Shown here: positions 26,085 through 35,330 of the stretch, piece after piece
Numbering within the stretch: position 1 is the stretch's first letter
Layout: every line of letters begins with the position of its first letter
Notes under the pieces: generated by a model
Databases searched by the model: none
What the model was told of the DNA's origin: nothing
Seen by the model: the letters and a program-made list of their open reading frames with translations, nothing else
Translations under genes and position numbers: made by a program
Assembly (NCBI GenBank): GCA_004556565.1
Contig: SFGN01000020.1
Coordinates: 1 to 64,000 of the forward strand
Length of the DNA: 64,000 nucleotides
Direction: 5' to 3'
Source of the DNA: Lachnospiraceae bacterium
GTDB taxonomy: Bacteria; Bacillota_A; Clostridia; Lachnospirales; Lachnospiraceae

Positions 26085-26113
26085 ACTATAACTGAACTTT
26101 CCGGAAAAGTCAA
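26085..26113 (-). promoter_or_regulatory. Promoter of the manganese riboswitch transcript
   Basis: TTGACT (26113-26108), 17 nt, TATAGT (26090-26085). The expected start site coincides with the first bases of the aptamer. Confidence 0.65.
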
Positions 26114-26193
26114 CGACAGACGCCCATTATAACGCCGTATAAAATCTTAAATTTTTATAACTTCTGTCGGGAATCTCTGGTTTTCTTCATGAA

Positions 26194-27528
26194 TTAAACA
26201 ATTCCCTGTGCTTCCATAGCATCAACAACCTTCAAAAATCCGGCAATGTTTGCTCCTACAACGTAGTTACCTTTGAATCCGTATTTTTCAGCTGCATCAG
26301 ATGCATTGTGACAGATATTTACCATGATATCTTTCAGTTTTGCATCAACTTCTTCAAATGTCCAGCTCAGTCTCTCGCTGTTCTGTGACATTTCAAGGGC
26401 GGATGTAGCAACGCCGCCTGCGTTAGCAGCTTTACCAGGTGCAAAGATAACACCATTCTGCTGAAGGTATTCTGTAGCTTCCATTGTAGTCGGCATATTT
26501 GCACCTTCTGCAACTGCGATACATCCGTTGGCAACCAATGCTTTTGCATCCTCAATACGAAGTTCGTTCTGAGTTGCACATGGTAGAGCGATATCAACTT
26601 TAACTGTCCATACACCTCTTCCTTCATGGTATTCGGAATTCGGACGATAGTTTTTGTATTCTGTAATTCTTGCACGTTTTACTTCTTTGATTTCTTTTAG
26701 TGCTGCAACATCGATTCCATCCGGATCATATACCCAGCCTGTAGAATCGCTGACTGTAACAACCTTTGCTCCAAGCTGCTGTGCTTTCTCTGTTGCATAT
26801 ATAGCAACATTACCGGAACCGGAAACAGCAACTGTCTTGCCTGCCAGCTCAATGCCGTTCAGCTTCAGGAGTTCTTCTGTGAAATAAAGAAGTCCGTATC
26901 CTGTAGCTTCTGTTCTTGCCAGTGAACCGCCGTAGCTGAGACCTTTTCCTGTAAGTACTCCTTCATATACGCCACGGATTCTCTTATACTGTCCGAACAT
27001 GTAACCAATCTCTCTTGCACCTGTTCCGATATCACCTGCCGGAACGTCTGTATCTGCACCGATGTGCTTGCACAGTTCTGTCATGAAGCTCTGACAGAAT
27101 GCCATAACTTCTCTGTCTGATTTTCCCTTCGGATCGAAGTCAGAACCACCTTTACCGCCGCCGATCGGAAGACCTGTCAGAGAGTTCTTGAAAATCTGTT
27201 CAAATCCGAGGAACTTGATAATTCCAAGGTTTACGGACGGATGAAGGCGAAGACCTCCTTTGTATGGTCCGATTGCACTGTTGAACTGTACGCGGTATCC
27301 TGTATTAACCTGAACCTGTCCCTTATCGTCAACCCACGGAACGCGGAATTTAAACTGTCTCTCAGGCTCTACCAGTCTCTCAAGAAGAGCTTCTCTGCGA
27401 TATTTTTCCTCGTCTGCTTCGATAACAACACGAAGAGATTCCAGAACTTCTTTTACTGCCTGATGGAATTCCGGTTCAGCCGGATTTTTCTTAACTACTA
27501 ATTCAATGACTTCATCTACATAAGACAT
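26194..27528 (-). CDS. gdhA: Glutamate dehydrogenase (probably NADP-specific)
   Basis: Interconverts 2-oxoglutarate plus ammonia and glutamate in nitrogen assimilation. The hexameric family I signature is clear: the substrate loop 'GPYKGGLRLHPSVN', catalytic Lys in 'LPIGGGKGGSDFDPKGKSD', the 'PAGDIGTGAREIG' segment and the Rossmann 'VAVSGSGNVAIYA'. Length 444 matches GdhA of Clostridia. Cofactor choice is inferred from this similarity. GGAGG stands 8 nt before ATG 27528. An intrinsic terminator sits immediately before the ribosome-binding site, in a long structured leader, so expression is probably attenuated. Confidence 0.95.
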   Translation of the reverse strand: MSYVDEVIELVVKKNPAEPEFHQAVKEVLESLRVVIEADEEKYRREALLERLVEPERQFKFRVPWVDDKGQVQVNTGYRVQFNSAIGPYKGGLRLHPSVNLGIIKFLGFEQIFKNSLTGLPIGGGKGGSDFDPKGKSDREVMAFCQSFMTELCKHIGADTDVPAGDIGTGAREIGYMFGQYKRIRGVYEGVLTGKGLSYGGSLARTEATGYGLLYFTEELLKLNGIELAGKTVAVSGSGNVAIYATEKAQQLGAKVVTVSDSTGWVYDPDGIDVAALKEIKEVKRARITEYKNYRPNSEYHEGRGVWTVKVDIALPCATQNELRIEDAKALVANGCIAVAEGANMPTTMEATEYLQQNGVIFAPGKAANAGGVATSALEMSQNSERLSWTFEEVDAKLKDIMVNICHNASDAAEKYGFKGNYVVGANIAGFLKVVDAMEAQGIV

Positions 27529-27542
27529 ATCTTTTTACCTCC

Positions 27543-27574
27543 AAAAAAATATCCGGGCAGACAACTTCCCGGAT
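27543..27574 (-). terminator. Attenuator-type terminator directly before gdhA
   Basis: ATCCGGG/CCCGGAT (27574-27568 with 27557-27551) followed by ATTTTTTT on the minus strand, then the gdhA ribosome-binding site GGAGG within 3 nt. A terminator in this place can only act on the gdhA leader transcript. Confidence 0.7.
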
Positions 27575-27830
27575 CAAATCATGACACCTTTGTCTACATA
27601 ATTATTGTGCTTTATGGTCTTTTAATTATTCCGCTTTCGTTTACCCCCATAAACATACACGGATGAAACTTCCCGACAGTCTGTTCCACATACACAGGAA
27701 CACTGCCGCAATCTGTCTTATCAAACTATAAGACCCCCAAAACAGATCAAAGTGTGTCTTCCCTATGCAAATGTACTGTCTCTCAATTCATACCCACAAT
27801 TTTAATATAATACTAGTATCATACTTAATA
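27575..27830 (-). ncRNA. Structured leader RNA of gdhA (candidate riboregulator)
   Basis: About 250 nt between AT-rich promoter-like sequence near 27830 (repeated TATGAT/TATTAT) and the attenuator. Visible RNA-sense hairpins: GTCTTAT/ATAAGAC (27734-27728 with 27721-27715); TGTTCC/GGAACA (27702-27697 with 27687-27682) inside an outer GACAG/CTGTC stem (27717-27713 with 27679-27675) that competes with the first hairpin for three bases; GTTTA-TGGGGG-TAAAC (27654-27639). The G5 motif TGGGGGT-like occurs twice. I recognise no known riboswitch class. Confidence 0.4.
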
Positions 27831-27925
27831 TCATACAGAATGTCCCTGATAATTCCCCAGTCCGGCAGAGTTATTCCACATATCAGTTCATGCCGCGGCA
27901 ATCCGCCGTATACTTAGCAACAGAA

Positions 27926-27952
27926 ATAGAGTGTTGAAATACAACACTCTAT
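27926..27952 (-). terminator. Terminator of rpsU
   Basis: Perfect 11-bp stem ATAGAGTGTTG/CAACACTCTAT with a 5-nt loop, followed on the minus strand by TTTCTGTT. It lies 19 nt past the rpsU stop codon. Confidence 0.7.
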
Positions 27953-27970
27953 TATTGTTTTCTGCACATA

Positions 27971-28147
27971 TTAATTATACTTACGTTTTCTAGCAGCTTC
28001 GGATTTCTTTTTACGTCTTACGCTTGGCTTCTCATAGTGTTCTCTTTTACGAATCTCCTGCTGAATGCCAGCTTTCGCACAGTTTCTTTTGAATCTGCGT
28101 AAAGCACTATCCAACGTCTCGTTTTCTTTAACGATTACATTTGACAT
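27971..28147 (-). CDS. rpsU: 30S ribosomal protein S21
   Basis: A 58-residue basic protein of the small ribosomal subunit that helps base-pairing between mRNA and the 3' end of 16S rRNA. The chain starts MSNVIVKENETLDSALRRF and continues with the typical 'KREHYEKPSVRRKKK' stretch, ending RKRKYN. It is complete. The ribosome-binding site before ATG 28147 is AGGTG at 7 nt, with a stronger GGGGAGG 14 nt away. A TTGACG-16-TATAAA promoter and its own terminator make it a single-gene transcript downstream of alaS. Confidence 0.97.
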   Translation of the reverse strand: MSNVIVKENETLDSALRRFKRNCAKAGIQQEIRKREHYEKPSVRRKKKSEAARKRKYN

Positions 28148-28208
28148 AGTCTCACACCTAACCTCCCCTCCAGCCTTGTATTGTGCATCATACGACTGTT
28201 CGGGTATA

Positions 28209-28236
28209 TTTATACCATATATTTTCCCAACGTCAA
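28209..28236 (-). promoter_or_regulatory. Promoter of rpsU
   Basis: TTGACG (28236-28231), 16 nt, TATAAA (28214-28209) on the minus strand. Confidence 0.6.
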
Positions 28237-28336
28237 CTATTTCTTTACAAAATTTTAAGAAATACTATCGTTACAGTAACATACTGTCCTCGTGGGAACT
28301 TCATCTCTTTAATACGAGAGTTATTTCCATCTGATA

Positions 28337-30976
28337 TTATGCAAGTTGTTCTGTAAGAATCTCAGCTGCCTTTTTCAATGCATCCTGGATTCCTGCCGGA
28401 TTCTTTCCGCCGGCCTGAGCCATATTCGGACGTCCGCCGCCGCTGCCGCCGACACATCCTGCAATCGCTTTGATCAGATTTCCGGCGTGAGCCCCCTGTT
28501 TCATCGCACCGTTTGTGGCTGTCGCCATAAGGTTTACTTTTCCATCATTTTCTGATGCGAGAACAACCACACATTCACCAAGTTTATCTTTCATCTGGTC
28601 ACCCAGATCGCGCAATCCATTCATATCCACACCTGCGATCTCAGCCGCAAGAAGCTTCATACCTTTGATTTCCTGTACCCGGCTCATGATATCTCCCGCA
28701 GCATCCTGTGCCATTTTACTCTTAAGGCTTTCCACTTCTGAATGAAGAGCTTTATTCTCAGCAAGGATATGTGTAATCTTATCGCTCAGGTTATCCGGTG
28801 TAGCTTTTAAAAGTCTCGCAGCCTCACGAAGATGTGCCTCGACATTATCATAATATTTCAAAAGTCCTTTAGATGTCAGGGCCTCGATACGGCGCACCCC
28901 GGCAGCGACTCCTGTCTCAGAGATAATCTTAAATGCCATAATCTCAGACGTATTCTTGACATGTGTACCTCCACAGAACTCGATCGAATAATCTCCCATA
29001 TTAACAACACGGACGATATCGCCGTATTTCTCACCAAATAAAGCCTGTGCTCCTGTCTTTCTGGCTTCTTCAATCGGCATGTTCTTAATATCGACCGGAA
29101 TTGCTCTTGCAATGCTGTCATTTACCATGTCTTCAACCTTCTTCAGTTCTTCCGCAGTCAATGCAGAGAAATGCGTGAAGTCGAAACGAAGACGGTCTTC
29201 ATTTACACTGGATCCAGCCTGCTCAACATGAGTTCCGAGAACCGTGCGGAGAGCTTTCTGGAGGAGATGAGTCGCACTGTGATTTCTTGCAGAAAGTGCA
29301 CGTTTTTCAGTCTGTACTTCCAGAGAAGCCTTGTCGCCCACTTTAATCATGCCGCGGACGACCTGTCCTACATGGCCGATTTTCCCGCCGAGCAGTTTAA
29401 TAGTATCATCTACACGGAATTCTCCTTCTTTTGTACGGATAATGCCGGTATCTGCTTCCTGTCCGCCGCTGGTAGCGTAAAACGGTGTTTCATTTACAAA
29501 AACAGTACCCTTTTCCCCATCGGAAAGAGCTTCCACGACATCCTCTTCTGTCGTGAGAACTGTAACTTCTGATTCATAGATCAGATTGTCATATCCCACA
29601 AATGTACTTGTCACATTCGGGTCGATGGATTCATAGACTGTAACATCTGCACCCATATAATTGCTTACTTTACGGGCTTTTCTTGCTGTTTCCCTCTGAA
29701 TATTCATAGCGGAGCGGAAACCTTCTTCATCAACTGCCATGCCCTTCTCTTCCAGAATCTCGATCGTCAGATCAAGCGGGAATCCATATGTGTCATAAAG
29801 ACGGAAAGCATCTTCTCCTGAAAGAACCTTAACACCTTTTTCTTCCATGCCGGAAATCAAATCTGAAAGAATACCGAGTCCCTGATCGATAGTCTTATTG
29901 AATGCTTCTTCTTCCTTAGCAATTACTTTCAGTATCATTGCTTTTTTCTCTTCCAGTTCCGGATACCCATCCTTAGAACCTGCAATAACAGTCTCTGCAA
30001 GCTGCGGCAGGAAACTACCCTCTATACCAAGAAGCCTTCCGTGGCGGCATGCACGGCGAAGCAGACGGCGCAGGACATATCCGCGCCCTTCATTTGAAGG
30101 CATAATTCCGTCAGAAATCATAAAGGTAACGGAACGCGTATGGTCCGTGATGACACGGATAGACACATCCTGATTATAATCCTTTCCGTATTCCTTGCAT
30201 GCGATGCTGCAAACATGGTCACGCAGAGCTTTGATCGTATCAACATCAAAAATAGAATCCACATCCTGTACAACAGATGCCAGACGCTCAAGACCCATTC
30301 CTGTATCGATATTCTTCTGCTCCAGTTCGCTGTAATTACCTTTTCCGTCATTATCAAACTGGGTGAATACATTATTCCATATTTCCATATAACGGTCACA
30401 GTCACAACCTACAGTACAGCCCGGTTTTCCGCAGCCATACTTTTCTCCGCGGTCATAGTAAATCTCAGAACACGGACCACACGGACCTGAACCATGCTCC
30501 CAGAAATTATCTTCTTTTCCAAAACGGAAAATACGTTCTGCGGGAATCCCCATCTTCTTGTTCCAGATATCAAATGCCTCATCATCGTCTTCATATACAG
30601 AAGGATACAGGCGGTTCGGGTCAAGACCTACGACTTCCGTAAGGAACTCCCAAGACCATTCAATTGCTTCGTTTTTAAAATAATCTCCGAAAGAGAAATT
30701 TCCCAACATTTCAAAAAAAGTGCCATGGCGTGCGGTCTTACCTACATTCTCGATATCACCGGTACGGATACACTTCTGGCATGTCGTCACGCGTCTTCTC
30801 GGCGGAATCTCCTGTCCTGTAAAATATGGTTTCAGTGGTGCCATTCCTGAATTGATAAGCAGCAGGCTGTTATCATTATGCGGCACCAGGGAAAAGCTCT
30901 TCATTGCAAGGTGTCCCTTGCTCTCGAAAAATTCAAGGAACATCTTTCTTAATTGATTCACTCCATATGGCTGCAT
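28337..30976 (-). CDS. alaS: Alanine-tRNA ligase
   Basis: Charges tRNA-Ala with alanine and edits mischarged Ser/Gly. The class II catalytic core is at the N-terminus (NSGMAPLKPYFTG, 'RVTTCQKCIRTGDIENVG'). The editing domain has the zinc ligands HSATHLL (about 560) and CGGTH (about 665). The C-terminal C-Ala domain ends with 'GGSGGGRPNMAQAGG'. Length 879 is standard. GGAGG precedes ATG 30976. The 280-nt gap upstream has no T-box that I can find, although alaS genes of Firmicutes often have one; it contains the hydrogenase-side terminator and a GGAAATC/GGATTTTCC inverted repeat. Confidence 0.97.
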   Translation of the reverse strand: MQPYGVNQLRKMFLEFFESKGHLAMKSFSLVPHNDNSLLLINSGMAPLKPYFTGQEIPPRRRVTTCQKCIRTGDIENVGKTARHGTFFEMLGNFSFGDYFKNEAIEWSWEFLTEVVGLDPNRLYPSVYEDDDEAFDIWNKKMGIPAERIFRFGKEDNFWEHGSGPCGPCSEIYYDRGEKYGCGKPGCTVGCDCDRYMEIWNNVFTQFDNDGKGNYSELEQKNIDTGMGLERLASVVQDVDSIFDVDTIKALRDHVCSIACKEYGKDYNQDVSIRVITDHTRSVTFMISDGIMPSNEGRGYVLRRLLRRACRHGRLLGIEGSFLPQLAETVIAGSKDGYPELEEKKAMILKVIAKEEEAFNKTIDQGLGILSDLISGMEEKGVKVLSGEDAFRLYDTYGFPLDLTIEILEEKGMAVDEEGFRSAMNIQRETARKARKVSNYMGADVTVYESIDPNVTSTFVGYDNLIYESEVTVLTTEEDVVEALSDGEKGTVFVNETPFYATSGGQEADTGIIRTKEGEFRVDDTIKLLGGKIGHVGQVVRGMIKVGDKASLEVQTEKRALSARNHSATHLLQKALRTVLGTHVEQAGSSVNEDRLRFDFTHFSALTAEELKKVEDMVNDSIARAIPVDIKNMPIEEARKTGAQALFGEKYGDIVRVVNMGDYSIEFCGGTHVKNTSEIMAFKIISETGVAAGVRRIEALTSKGLLKYYDNVEAHLREAARLLKATPDNLSDKITHILAENKALHSEVESLKSKMAQDAAGDIMSRVQEIKGMKLLAAEIAGVDMNGLRDLGDQMKDKLGECVVVLASENDGKVNLMATATNGAMKQGAHAGNLIKAIAGCVGGSGGGRPNMAQAGGKNPAGIQDALKKAAEILTEQLA

Positions 30977-31171
30977 TTCTTTCGTCCTCCTAATTCAAAA
31001 ATGCCCCGGCTTTCTGCTGTGGAATAAGCAATGGTATGTCAAACCCGTTCTTATCCGCATCTAATCAAACTGCCGAAAGCTATATCAGATATGAAATGAT
31101 ACTCTCACTGATACAAACATGGTATATACTGCCCGGCGGGGAAATCTGCTGGATTTTCCTGCCAGACAAAA

Positions 31172-31197
31172 TAGAGTGGACAGCACTATCCACTCTA
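31172..31197 (-). terminator. Terminator after the hydrogenase gene
   Basis: TAGAGTGGA/TCCACTCTA (31172-31180 with 31189-31197), 8-nt loop, then TTTTGTC on the minus strand, 59 nt past the hydrogenase stop codon. Confidence 0.65.
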
Positions 31198-31255
31198 CTT
31201 GCCTGTTCTTCATAATACCACAGCACTTCTTCTTTGTAAAGAAGACAGTTTTATA

Positions 31256-32770
31256 TTATTTAAGCCCGATTTCCTTTAATTCTTTTGCAGGAAGCGGGGT
31301 ACTGGAATTCTTTACATATTCCTGAAGGAGTTTCTTTGCCTTATCCACAGGAATGTTTGTTCCGGCTCCGGCGATACATCCGCCCGGACATCCCATTCCT
31401 TCTATCAGGCATCCGTTCATCTTGCCTGCCTTTGCAAGGGTCAGCACTTTCTTACAGTCTGCCAGCCCCTCTGCATGTTCAATGTGAACCTGAGTACCAG
31501 GATAATATTCATCAATGCATTTTTGAATCGCATCAGCAACACCGCCTGCATATGCATACTGTCTTCCTGCGCCTGTCGCGTTGTGGAAGGAAGATTCTGC
31601 CGAAATAATTGACAGGTCAATTTCCTTTGCATCAAACATAGCCAGCAATTCTTCATAAGTAACAACAAAATCAACATCGCTTCGGACCGTTCTTCTGGAC
31701 GCTTCCAGTTTTTTAGCTGCACATGGTCCTATAAATACTACTTTTGCATCCGGATGTTCCTTTTTGATTGTTCTTGCAGTGGCAACCATAGGTGTCAGCT
31801 CCTGAGAAATTTCGTCGATTACCGTCGGGAAATATTTTTTCGCTAACATTGCCCAGGAAGGACAGCAGGAAGTCAGAAGAAACGGCAGTTCACCCGTCAC
31901 GACCTTATCTACATAATGATGAGCTTCTGCAATTGCTCCTATATCCGCACCTAATGCAACTTCATACACTTCTGCAAATCCAAGCTGCTGTAATCCTGCT
32001 TTTATCTGCCTTGCATTGATTCCCTCTCCAAACTGTCCCACAAATGCCGGAGCAATTTCAGCGATGATCTTTTCGCCTTCTGTCAGCGCACGGGCAAGCT
32101 GGAAAATCTGGGATTTGTCTGAAATTGCACCAAACGGACAATTTACCATACACATACCGCAGGACACGCATTTATCAGGATCAATATACGCACGTCCCTG
32201 CTTGTCTGATACAATGGCATTGACACCGCAGGAACTCTTACATGGACGTTCTTTCTTTGCTATAGCGTCATACGGACAGGCTGACTTACATTTTCCGCAT
32301 TTAATACATTTGTTCTGGTCGATATAGGATTTTCCTCCCACCATGGAAATCGCGCCCTTCGGGCAGACTTCCTGGCACGGATGAGCCAGACAACCTTTAC
32401 ACATATTGGAAACTTCGTAACCTCTTTCTTCACACGCCTCACACGCAGACGGAATAACCTGCATCAAAGGCGGCTCATAATATTTTTCAGATATATTACT
32501 TGCTTCCACTCCCATAGTCATATGTACCGGCTTATTTTCAGGGCGCAGAGAAAGCCCCATAGCGAGGCGGAGGCGTTCTCTGACGATTGCACGGGAACGA
32601 TAAGTACTTTCACGGTACTTCACCGGCGTATCATCATTGACGATCTCATACGGAATTGCTTCCAAATCTTCTACTAAAGTATCCGGATTTGCTTTAAATC
32701 CAAGCTTTGCAACTTCGGTAAATACAGTTCTCCGAAGCGAGCGAACAGTTGTCTGAAGTCCTCTGATCAT
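31256..32770 (-). CDS. [FeFe] hydrogenase, monomeric, ferredoxin-like N-terminus
   Basis: Iron-only hydrogenase for H2 production or sensing during fermentation. The three H-cluster signatures are present: TSCCPSW (300-306), GPCAAKKLE (348-356) and EGMGCPGGC (457-465), supplying all four cluster cysteines. N-terminal [4Fe-4S] clusters come from Cys motifs at about 124-137, 155-166 and 201-212. The L1 motif reads TSCCP as in the group B enzymes, different from classical CpI-type hydrogenases. Start ATG 32770 has AGGAGGG at 6 nt; an in-frame extension of 14 codons has no such site. Maturation genes are not in the window. It has a near-consensus promoter of its own. Confidence 0.93.
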   Translation of the reverse strand: MIRGLQTTVRSLRRTVFTEVAKLGFKANPDTLVEDLEAIPYEIVNDDTPVKYRESTYRSRAIVRERLRLAMGLSLRPENKPVHMTMGVEASNISEKYYEPPLMQVIPSACEACEERGYEVSNMCKGCLAHPCQEVCPKGAISMVGGKSYIDQNKCIKCGKCKSACPYDAIAKKERPCKSSCGVNAIVSDKQGRAYIDPDKCVSCGMCMVNCPFGAISDKSQIFQLARALTEGEKIIAEIAPAFVGQFGEGINARQIKAGLQQLGFAEVYEVALGADIGAIAEAHHYVDKVVTGELPFLLTSCCPSWAMLAKKYFPTVIDEISQELTPMVATARTIKKEHPDAKVVFIGPCAAKKLEASRRTVRSDVDFVVTYEELLAMFDAKEIDLSIISAESSFHNATGAGRQYAYAGGVADAIQKCIDEYYPGTQVHIEHAEGLADCKKVLTLAKAGKMNGCLIEGMGCPGGCIAGAGTNIPVDKAKKLLQEYVKNSSTPLPAKELKEIGLK

Positions 32771-32798
32771 TGTTATCCCTCCTGTTTTCGCGAAAGCA

Positions 32799-32820
32799 AA
32801 GCGGATATACAAATCCGCTT
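32799..32820 (-). other. Hairpin in the hydrogenase leader
   Basis: AAGCGGAT/ATCCGCTT (8 bp, 6-nt loop) followed by TTGCTTTCGCG on the minus strand. It lies after the hydrogenase promoter and 16 nt before its ribosome-binding site, and could also stop read-through from metH. The T tract is interrupted, so terminator activity is uncertain. Confidence 0.5.
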
Positions 32821-32857
32821 CGTCGCGTTCATTCTCTTAAATATCTTCTATACTAAT

Positions 32858-32886
32858 AATATATCTTTTCGTTAAAAAACTGTCAA
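32858..32886 (-). promoter_or_regulatory. Promoter of the hydrogenase gene
   Basis: TTGACA (32886-32881), 17 nt, TATATT (32863-32858) on the minus strand, starting about 50 nt after the metH stop codon. Consensus spacing and a perfect -35. Confidence 0.7.
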
Positions 32887-32939
32887 TCAAAACTTTCAAT
32901 AATAATACAGCAATAGTCCAAATTTAGGGGCAGCTCATA

Positions 32940-35330
32940 TCAACCGTTCAGTAATTCCTGTGCATAGTATACGGACTGCATCGCATCTTTTCCATAAAAA
33001 TCTGCTCCGATCATGTCCGCATATTCCTGGTTAAGCACTGCTCCTCCGACCATCACTTTGCACTTGGGCGCCTCTTTCCTCAAAAGGCGGATAGTTTCTT
33101 CCATGCTTACTACAGTAGTAGTCATCAAAGCACTCAGCCCTACCAGCCGGACATTCTGTTTTTTTACCGCTTCAAGTACGGTCTCCGGCGGAACATCCTT
33201 TCCAAGATCAATCACATCAAAACCATAGTTTTCCAGGAGAACTTTGACAATATTCTTCCCGATATCATGGATATCTCCTTTTACTGTGGCGAGAATAACT
33301 TTTTCTTTCTTCTCTTCTAACTGACCGGCGGCTGAAATCTGCTCTTTCAATACGGCAAATGCTGCCTTTGCCGCTTCCGCGCTCATCAAAAGCTGCGGCA
33401 GGAATACTGTCCCTTTTTCAAATCCTTTCCCCACAAAATCCAGAGCCGGGATCAGATGTTCATCAATGATATCCAGGGGAGCCTTTTCCTTAACCATTTG
33501 CATGGTAATCTGGCGTGCTTCCTCTTTAATTCCCTTTTCGATTGCTGCTTTCAAAGTCATTTCATGCACTGTTGCAGGTGTTGAAGCCGAAACCTGCTCT
33601 TTTAACTCCGTATGCCTTGCTATATACCGGCTGCAGTTTTCATCCAGATTCATCAGCGCATGATATGCATCATAAGATTTCATCATATCTTCCGAGGCCG
33701 GATTGATAATGCCCGCGCTTAAGCCGTTTTGCATTGCCATTGTATAAAAATTAGAGTTAATGACAGGACGTTTCGGAAGCCCGAAGGAAATATTGGAAAC
33801 CCCAAGCACAGTGTTGACTCCCAGCTCGTATCGTACCCTTCTAAGTGCCTCCAGCGTGATGATCGCCCCTCTCGGTTCGGAACTTATTGTCATGGCAAGC
33901 ACATCGATCACAAGGTCTTTCTTCTCGATTCCATATTTTTGTGCCTCCCGGATTATCTTTTCTGCAATTCTGACCCGACCCTCTGCCGTATCCGGAATCC
34001 CATCCTCATCAAGTGTCAATGCTACAAGAACACCACCGTATTTCTGAATCAGAGGAAATACTGCATCCATAGATTCCTGTTTTCCGCTGACAGAATTCAC
34101 CATTGCCTTCCCATTGTACAGCCGCAGTGCTGCTTCCATAGCCTTTGCATCAACGGTATCAATCTGAAGAGGGAGGCTTGTCACGCTCTGAAGCTTTGTA
34201 ACGACTTCCTTCATCATGGCAGTTTCATCAATATCCGGAAGTCCGACATTCACATCCAGGATATGTGCGCCGCAGTCCTCCTGCATAATTCCTTCTTTCA
34301 GTATAAAATCCATATCATGCTCTTTTAACGCCTGACGGAACTTTTTCTTTCCGGTCGGATTAATTCTCTCCCCGATAATTTTCGAACCGGTACCGAGGAA
34401 AACTGTCTGTCCATAAGAAGAAACCACAGTAAAAGATTTTGTCGTTACCGGTTTTACTTCTATTCCCCTGCACAGTTCAACCATCTTCCTTATATGAGCA
34501 GGTGTCGTTCCACAGCATCCTCCTATGACGACAGCGCCCTTCTCAACGACAAGCTTCATGGTTTCTGCAAATTCTGCAGGCAGTACATCGTAATAAGTCT
34601 CACCATCCCGCTGTTTTGGCAGTCCTGCATTCGGCTTGATGATCAGAGGCAGTGAAGAGTAAGTCAGAAATTCCTCCAAAACCGGAAGCATCTGCTCCGG
34701 TCCCATTCCACAATTCATGCCGACAGCATCCACCCGCAGCCCTTCCAGCATACTGATCACCGCAGGCACATCTGCGCCGGTCAGCAACTTTCTTCTTTCA
34801 TCAAAAATCGCAGTTACAAATACCGGAAGCTTTGTATTTTCCTTCGCTGCCAGGACTGCCGCTTTGATTTCATATGTATCGCTCATCGTCTCTATATGAA
34901 TCAGATTCACGCCTGCAGCCTCCCCGTAAATCATTACCTCTTTAAACGCATCATAGGCTGCCTCAAAATCAAGATCCCCCATCGGCTTAAGCAGCTTTCC
35001 GGTAGGTCCTACATCCAGTGCAACATAAACATTCCGCTTTACGCCTGCCCGGGCAATTGCTTCCCTGGCATGCCCCACAGCTGCTTCCACCACGGCTTTC
35101 AGCGGACATGATTCATCATGAAATTTTAATGCATTCGCCCCAAAGGTATTCGTAAGAATGATATCACTTCCGGCCTCTATATAACTCTGGTGTATCCCGA
35201 TAATCTCTTCCGGATGGCTGATATTCCAGGTTTCCGGCAGTTCTCCCGGCTTTAATCCCTTTTCCTGCAGAAGTGTTCCCATTCCGCCGTCAAAAAATAA
35301 TAATTTCTTCCCCAAATCTTCCAGTATCAT
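32940..35330 (-). CDS. metH: B12-dependent methionine synthase without activation domain
   Basis: Transfers methyl from methyltetrahydrofolate to homocysteine through cobalamin. Domains in order: homocysteine S-methyltransferase (about 1-290, with the zinc cysteines of 'GMNCGMG' and GGCCGTTP), pterin-binding domain (about 315-580, 'GERINPTGKKKF', 'DVNVGLPDID'), the B12 cap, and the cobalamin domain (about 670-796) with the axial-ligand motif GDIHDIGKN. The reductive activation domain of full-length MetH (about 1200 residues) is missing and is encoded separately by the upstream gene, whose stop overlaps the metH start by 4 nt. It is the last gene of metF / activation protein / metH. Confidence 0.95.
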   Translation of the reverse strand: MILEDLGKKLLFFDGGMGTLLQEKGLKPGELPETWNISHPEEIIGIHQSYIEAGSDIILTNTFGANALKFHDESCPLKAVVEAAVGHAREAIARAGVKRNVYVALDVGPTGKLLKPMGDLDFEAAYDAFKEVMIYGEAAGVNLIHIETMSDTYEIKAAVLAAKENTKLPVFVTAIFDERRKLLTGADVPAVISMLEGLRVDAVGMNCGMGPEQMLPVLEEFLTYSSLPLIIKPNAGLPKQRDGETYYDVLPAEFAETMKLVVEKGAVVIGGCCGTTPAHIRKMVELCRGIEVKPVTTKSFTVVSSYGQTVFLGTGSKIIGERINPTGKKKFRQALKEHDMDFILKEGIMQEDCGAHILDVNVGLPDIDETAMMKEVVTKLQSVTSLPLQIDTVDAKAMEAALRLYNGKAMVNSVSGKQESMDAVFPLIQKYGGVLVALTLDEDGIPDTAEGRVRIAEKIIREAQKYGIEKKDLVIDVLAMTISSEPRGAIITLEALRRVRYELGVNTVLGVSNISFGLPKRPVINSNFYTMAMQNGLSAGIINPASEDMMKSYDAYHALMNLDENCSRYIARHTELKEQVSASTPATVHEMTLKAAIEKGIKEEARQITMQMVKEKAPLDIIDEHLIPALDFVGKGFEKGTVFLPQLLMSAEAAKAAFAVLKEQISAAGQLEEKKEKVILATVKGDIHDIGKNIVKVLLENYGFDVIDLGKDVPPETVLEAVKKQNVRLVGLSALMTTTVVSMEETIRLLRKEAPKCKVMVGGAVLNQEYADMIGADFYGKDAMQSVYYAQELLNG

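Noticed and set aside
30977..31255. T-box or other leader regulator for alaS
   Set aside because: The gap was read on the minus strand for the conserved T-box GGGTGGTACCGCG-like sequence and specifier stem; neither is present. Only a short inverted repeat and the upstream terminator are visible.
33729..34328. 199-codon plus-strand frame opposite metH
   Set aside because: It is a shadow of the metH coding sequence; His/Cys-rich composition and lack of a start signal argue against a gene.
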